Shown here piece by piece: positions 62,285-64,000 of a DNA stretch of 64,000 bases (position 1 is its first letter; each line of letters opens with the position of its first letter). A program made the position numbers and the translations under genes. The DNA is taken from the NCBI GenBank assembly GCA_963725315.1, contig CAVRYA010000008.1, positions 1 through 64,000 on the forward strand, written 5' to 3'. The notes beneath the pieces are model-generated. The model saw only the letters and a program-made list of their open reading frames with translations, ran no database searches and was not told the DNA's origin. This DNA is from JBBRHQ01 sp963725315. GTDB lineage: Bacteria; Actinomycetota; Thermoleophilia; Solirubrobacterales; 70-9.

Positions 62285-62505
62285 CAAATCTTCCCCTCGG
62301 TGCCGCTGAAGCGTGGCGGTCGGCCTCGCACAGTGGGCCTAGGTGTTCGCGTCCGATCCGCTTTCGCTTTCAAGACGGTCCGGAGATCCTCTGGGCCTCT
62401 CCAAGGTTTTGAGAAAAGCGGGGTAGTCCGGGGTGACCGCGCAGTGGGCCGGAGCGCTTCGAACCGAGGCGCGAACATCCCGTTACGGCTCGAGTGCTGC
62501 CGCAA
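62284..62505 (-). CDS. Possible small basic protein
   Basis: 73 residues, Arg/Pro-rich (RTRTPRPTVRGRPPRFSG). Evidence is weak: an open frame whose TGA overlaps the next start (TGATG), the same coupling as downstream. It may be chance. Confidence 0.3.
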   Translation of the reverse strand: MRQHSSRNGMFAPRFEALRPTARSPRTTPLFSKPWRGPEDLRTVLKAKADRTRTPRPTVRGRPPRFSGTEGKI

Positions 62506-62543
62506 GGGGAAGAGGTCGTGAACCGGCTCACCGGCCCGAGCCG

Positions 62544-63050
62544 CTAGTAGCTGATCTGCCCGCTCAGCCGACCCACCAGAGTCTCGGTGATAAGTCCGGG
62601 ACAGGAAGGCCCAGCAAAACAGGTTGGCGTCACCAGGTTCGTGGACGTGATCGTTCCGCTCGCATCAGCGAACCGGCCCGTGCCGCCCGTGATCGTCAGG
62701 ACAGCCGTACTCACATGGACGTTGCCAGAGGGGAGCGGCCCGGTGATCGTGGTGGTCCCGGTCTGCCGGTCACCGTTGGCCGCCACCACGGTGAAGGTGC
62801 CGTGGGCGACGACCTCCCCGCCGATGATCTCGCCTTCCGCATCGATGTGGGTCCTGTACTTGCCGAAATGGGTGGCGACCCCGTTGATGTCGATCGAAAG
62901 GCGGAGCGGCGCCCCCAACCTGACAGTGACGTTTCCCGAGGCGGTGCCCTTGAAGGGCCGGTCGGTGCCGCCCGCCTTCCCGAGCGCCCCAACCGGGGCG
63001 AGAACGCCGAGCGCGAGAATCAGCCCAGCGATCATGATCGCTTTCCGCAT
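62544..63050 (-). CDS. Secreted beta-barrel protein (AOC-barrel-like)
   Basis: 168 residues with a clear signal peptide (RKAIMIAGLILALGVLAPVG, cleavage near ALG-KA). The mature part is all beta strands with the repeated pattern FKGTASGNVTVRLG, GVATHFGKYRTHID, GTFTVVAANGDRQTGT and TITGGTGRFADASGT. This T-GGTGRF-A-ASG pattern is typical of secreted allene-oxide-cyclase-like barrels in actinobacteria and proteobacteria. One Cys pair (PTCFAGPSCPG) is probably a disulfide. Function unknown. Confidence 0.75.
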   Translation of the reverse strand: MRKAIMIAGLILALGVLAPVGALGKAGGTDRPFKGTASGNVTVRLGAPLRLSIDINGVATHFGKYRTHIDAEGEIIGGEVVAHGTFTVVAANGDRQTGTTTITGPLPSGNVHVSTAVLTITGGTGRFADASGTITSTNLVTPTCFAGPSCPGLITETLVGRLSGQISY

Positions 63051-63225
63051 TGCTACCCCCCTTTGGCCTCAGACGAGGCCAGGTCGGTCAAGATCCGGTA
63101 CGTGCTGCGTCTTTGCCGTTACGTCGAGCGTTGTATCATATCGATAAGAACGATGCAATAGAACCAGAAACGTTTGAAACGGGCCTGCGCAATGCATATC
63201 ACGCCAGCCGTATAGAAATGTGGGC

Positions 63226-63546
63226 ATGGAAGCCGAGGAAGTTCCGCGCCCCTTTCTGCCCTGGCTAGGGCGAGCCTGTCGCGACGCGCGCGAGGAGAGC
63301 AACGTCGTTCAGGTAAAGATTGCTGCGGCGATCGAGGTCAACCAGGCGACGATCGCGCGGTTTGAGGACGGCACCGCATGGCCGAGACGCCCCGAGGTGG
63401 TGCTGATGGCATATGCGGATGAGCTCAACATGGACGTGCGGCTTCTCTGGCTTCACGCCTTTGTCTTGTGGCTCGAACATGAGCCGGTCTTGGACTCCGA
63501 GAGTCAGAAGCGGATTCGGGCCGCTCTCAAGCGCTTGCGGACGTAG
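63226..63546 (+). CDS. XRE-family HTH regulator
   Basis: About 106 residues. A Cro/C1-type helix-turn-helix spans about 12-65: ACRDAREESNVVQVKIAAAI, EVNQATIARFEDGTAWPRRP, with a second helical half (LNMDVRLLWLHAFVLWLE) that may dimerise. ATG 63226 is preferred; GTG 63220 is in frame. It is divergent from the secreted barrel gene; the AT-rich gap between them (TATCATATCGATAAGAACG around 63135) is the likely operator/promoter region. It lies beside a tRNA fragment, as element regulators often do. Confidence 0.8.
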   Translation: MEAEEVPRPFLPWLGRACRDAREESNVVQVKIAAAIEVNQATIARFEDGTAWPRRPEVVLMAYADELNMDVRLLWLHAFVLWLEHEPVLDSESQKRIRAALKRLRT

Positions 63547-63607
63547 GGCCCGGCCGGGGACGCCTACGGACACATAGAGCACCAACGTCCCCCGGCTGGG
63601 CCCGGTC

Positions 63608-63636
63608 GGTCGCTGGTTCAAATCCAGTCGCCCCGA
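63608..63636 (+). other. tRNA-Pro 3' fragment, probable att site
   Basis: GGTC, then T arm GCTGG-TTCAAAT-CCAGT, then acceptor 3' strand CGCCCCG and A reproduce the 3' end of a bacterial tRNA-Pro. No D arm or anticodon arm lies upstream, so this is a 29-nt piece and not a gene. Such fragments are left where an integrative element entered a tRNA 3' end. Confidence 0.65.
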
Positions 63637-63669
63637 CTGGGACGACGCGTCCCCGGCGTCCCCCGCAGC

Positions 63670-63697
63670 CGTTGCGCTTCTCGTCCAAAGCGCAACG
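63670..63697. repeat. 10-bp perfect inverted repeat
   Basis: CGTTGCGCTT (63670-63679) pairs with AAGCGCAACG (63688-63697) around an 8-nt loop. There is no T run. It lies between the tRNA fragment and the hydrolase gene and could be a recombinase or regulator site. Confidence 0.5.
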
Positions 63698-63765
63698 TTC
63701 CGGTGAGCCCGCAGGCGGACGACGAGGATATTCCGCTTTCGCGCAAGGAGGGGCGCCGTGGTTGC

Positions 63766-64000
63766 TTAAGCGCTTCTGGCCCGAAGGAACGGCTTGACCT
63801 TCTCCGCGAGTTCCACCGGGCGATCTAGGTACGGGAAATGCGTGCCGGGTGTGCGCTCGACCTCGACCCCGAGGCGGCGCGCGAGCCGGCCGGCGGCCTC
63901 GGAAAAGGCGGGGAAACTCGCATCGCTGACGAGTACTTCGATCGGCACACCGATCCCGTCGAGGGTCGCATCGCTGGGTAGATAGGTATCGAATGCGCCG
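63766..64000 (-). CDS. Alpha/beta hydrolase, C-terminal part only
   Basis: The frame runs off the right edge. The visible 77 residues match the end of an alpha/beta hydrolase: PIEVLVSDASFPAFSEAAGR (strand 7 and helix), VEVERTPGTHFPYLDRPVEL with the catalytic His in GTHFPY, and a final LAEKVKPFLRARSA helix. The nucleophile and acid lie outside the window. Confidence 0.75.
   Translation of the reverse strand, partial: GAFDTYLPSDATLDGIGVPIEVLVSDASFPAFSEAAGRLARRLGVEVERTPGTHFPYLDRPVELAEKVKPFLRARSA

Noticed and set aside
63608..63636. Complete tRNA-Pro gene
   Set aside because: No D arm, anticodon arm or 5' acceptor strand can be found upstream.

Overview
The window comes from a high-GC actinobacterial chromosome. 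The best guess is the class Thermoleophilia (Solirubrobacterales or Gaiellales relatives). The phylum follows from gene order. On the minus strand, tlyA, nadK, recN, steA, mctB, pyrG, a NUDIX gene and xerD are in the same order as Mycobacterium tuberculosis Rv1694-Rv1701. The block nusB, efp, M24 peptidase, aroQ, aroB/aroK, aroC, aroE, mltG, ruvX, alaS, aspS, hisS, MBL hydrolase resembles Rv2533c-Rv2581c. The dgt-dnaG pair is also actinobacterial. The class is inferred from many SnoaL/NTF2-like proteins that begin MSQENVE and end LEAAGLSE. No 16S rRNA gene is present to confirm it.

Layout. 1-5.6 kb: a truncated CAU tRNA, two tandem SnoaL-like genes, a small gene under a LexA-type box, an Hpt-domain protein, a thioredoxin-fold lipoprotein, an SDR dehydrogenase and a family 1 glycosyltransferase. 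5.6-6.5 kb: tRNA-Asn next to an HNH endonuclease-like gene with a perfect LexA-type box upstream. 6.5-28.7 kb: a long minus-strand core block (dnaG, dgt, ppdK, recO, P1 peptidase, mutM, xerD, NUDIX, DUF3866, M20 peptidase, pyrG, GT4 transferase, mctB, steA, recN, DHA2 MFS pump, nadK, tlyA). 28.9-31.2 kb: small secreted, membrane and SnoaL-like genes on the plus strand. 31.2-57.5 kb: a second minus-strand core block with isoprenoid genes (dxs, prenyltransferase), nusB, efp, a secreted PHP-type protein, the shikimate genes (aroQ, a fused aroK-aroB, aroC, aroE), mltG, ruvX, alaS, an IscU-MnmA fusion, aspS, hisS, an MBL hydrolase, ftcD and an M29-like aminopeptidase. 57.6-64 kb: an accessory region after a second CAU tRNA. 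It holds a tandem array of nine SnoaL-like genes plus a fragment, small unknown genes, a secreted beta-barrel protein, an XRE regulator, a tRNA-Pro 3' fragment and the end of an alpha/beta hydrolase.

How it works together. Most core genes form tightly packed operons with 4-bp ATGA/GTGA overlaps. Several operon heads have a TAnnnT-like -10 element 6-10 nt before the start codon, which suggests leaderless mRNAs. Seven conserved genes contain single frameshifts, mostly at short G/C runs. They include alaS, which should be essential, so the assembly probably carries indel errors, and isolated frameshifts should not be read as gene death.

The most unusual structure is the SnoaL array. Each gene is separated from the next by exactly 3 nt, and the conserved last codons plus stop (GGAGTAG) form a Shine-Dalgarno sequence for the next gene, so each gene is a self-contained translational cassette. 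Other notable items are the IscU-MnmA fusion lacking the third IscU cysteine, a candidate structured RNA directly upstream of it, LexA-type boxes at two accessory genes, and a family of at least three palindromic intergenic repeats.
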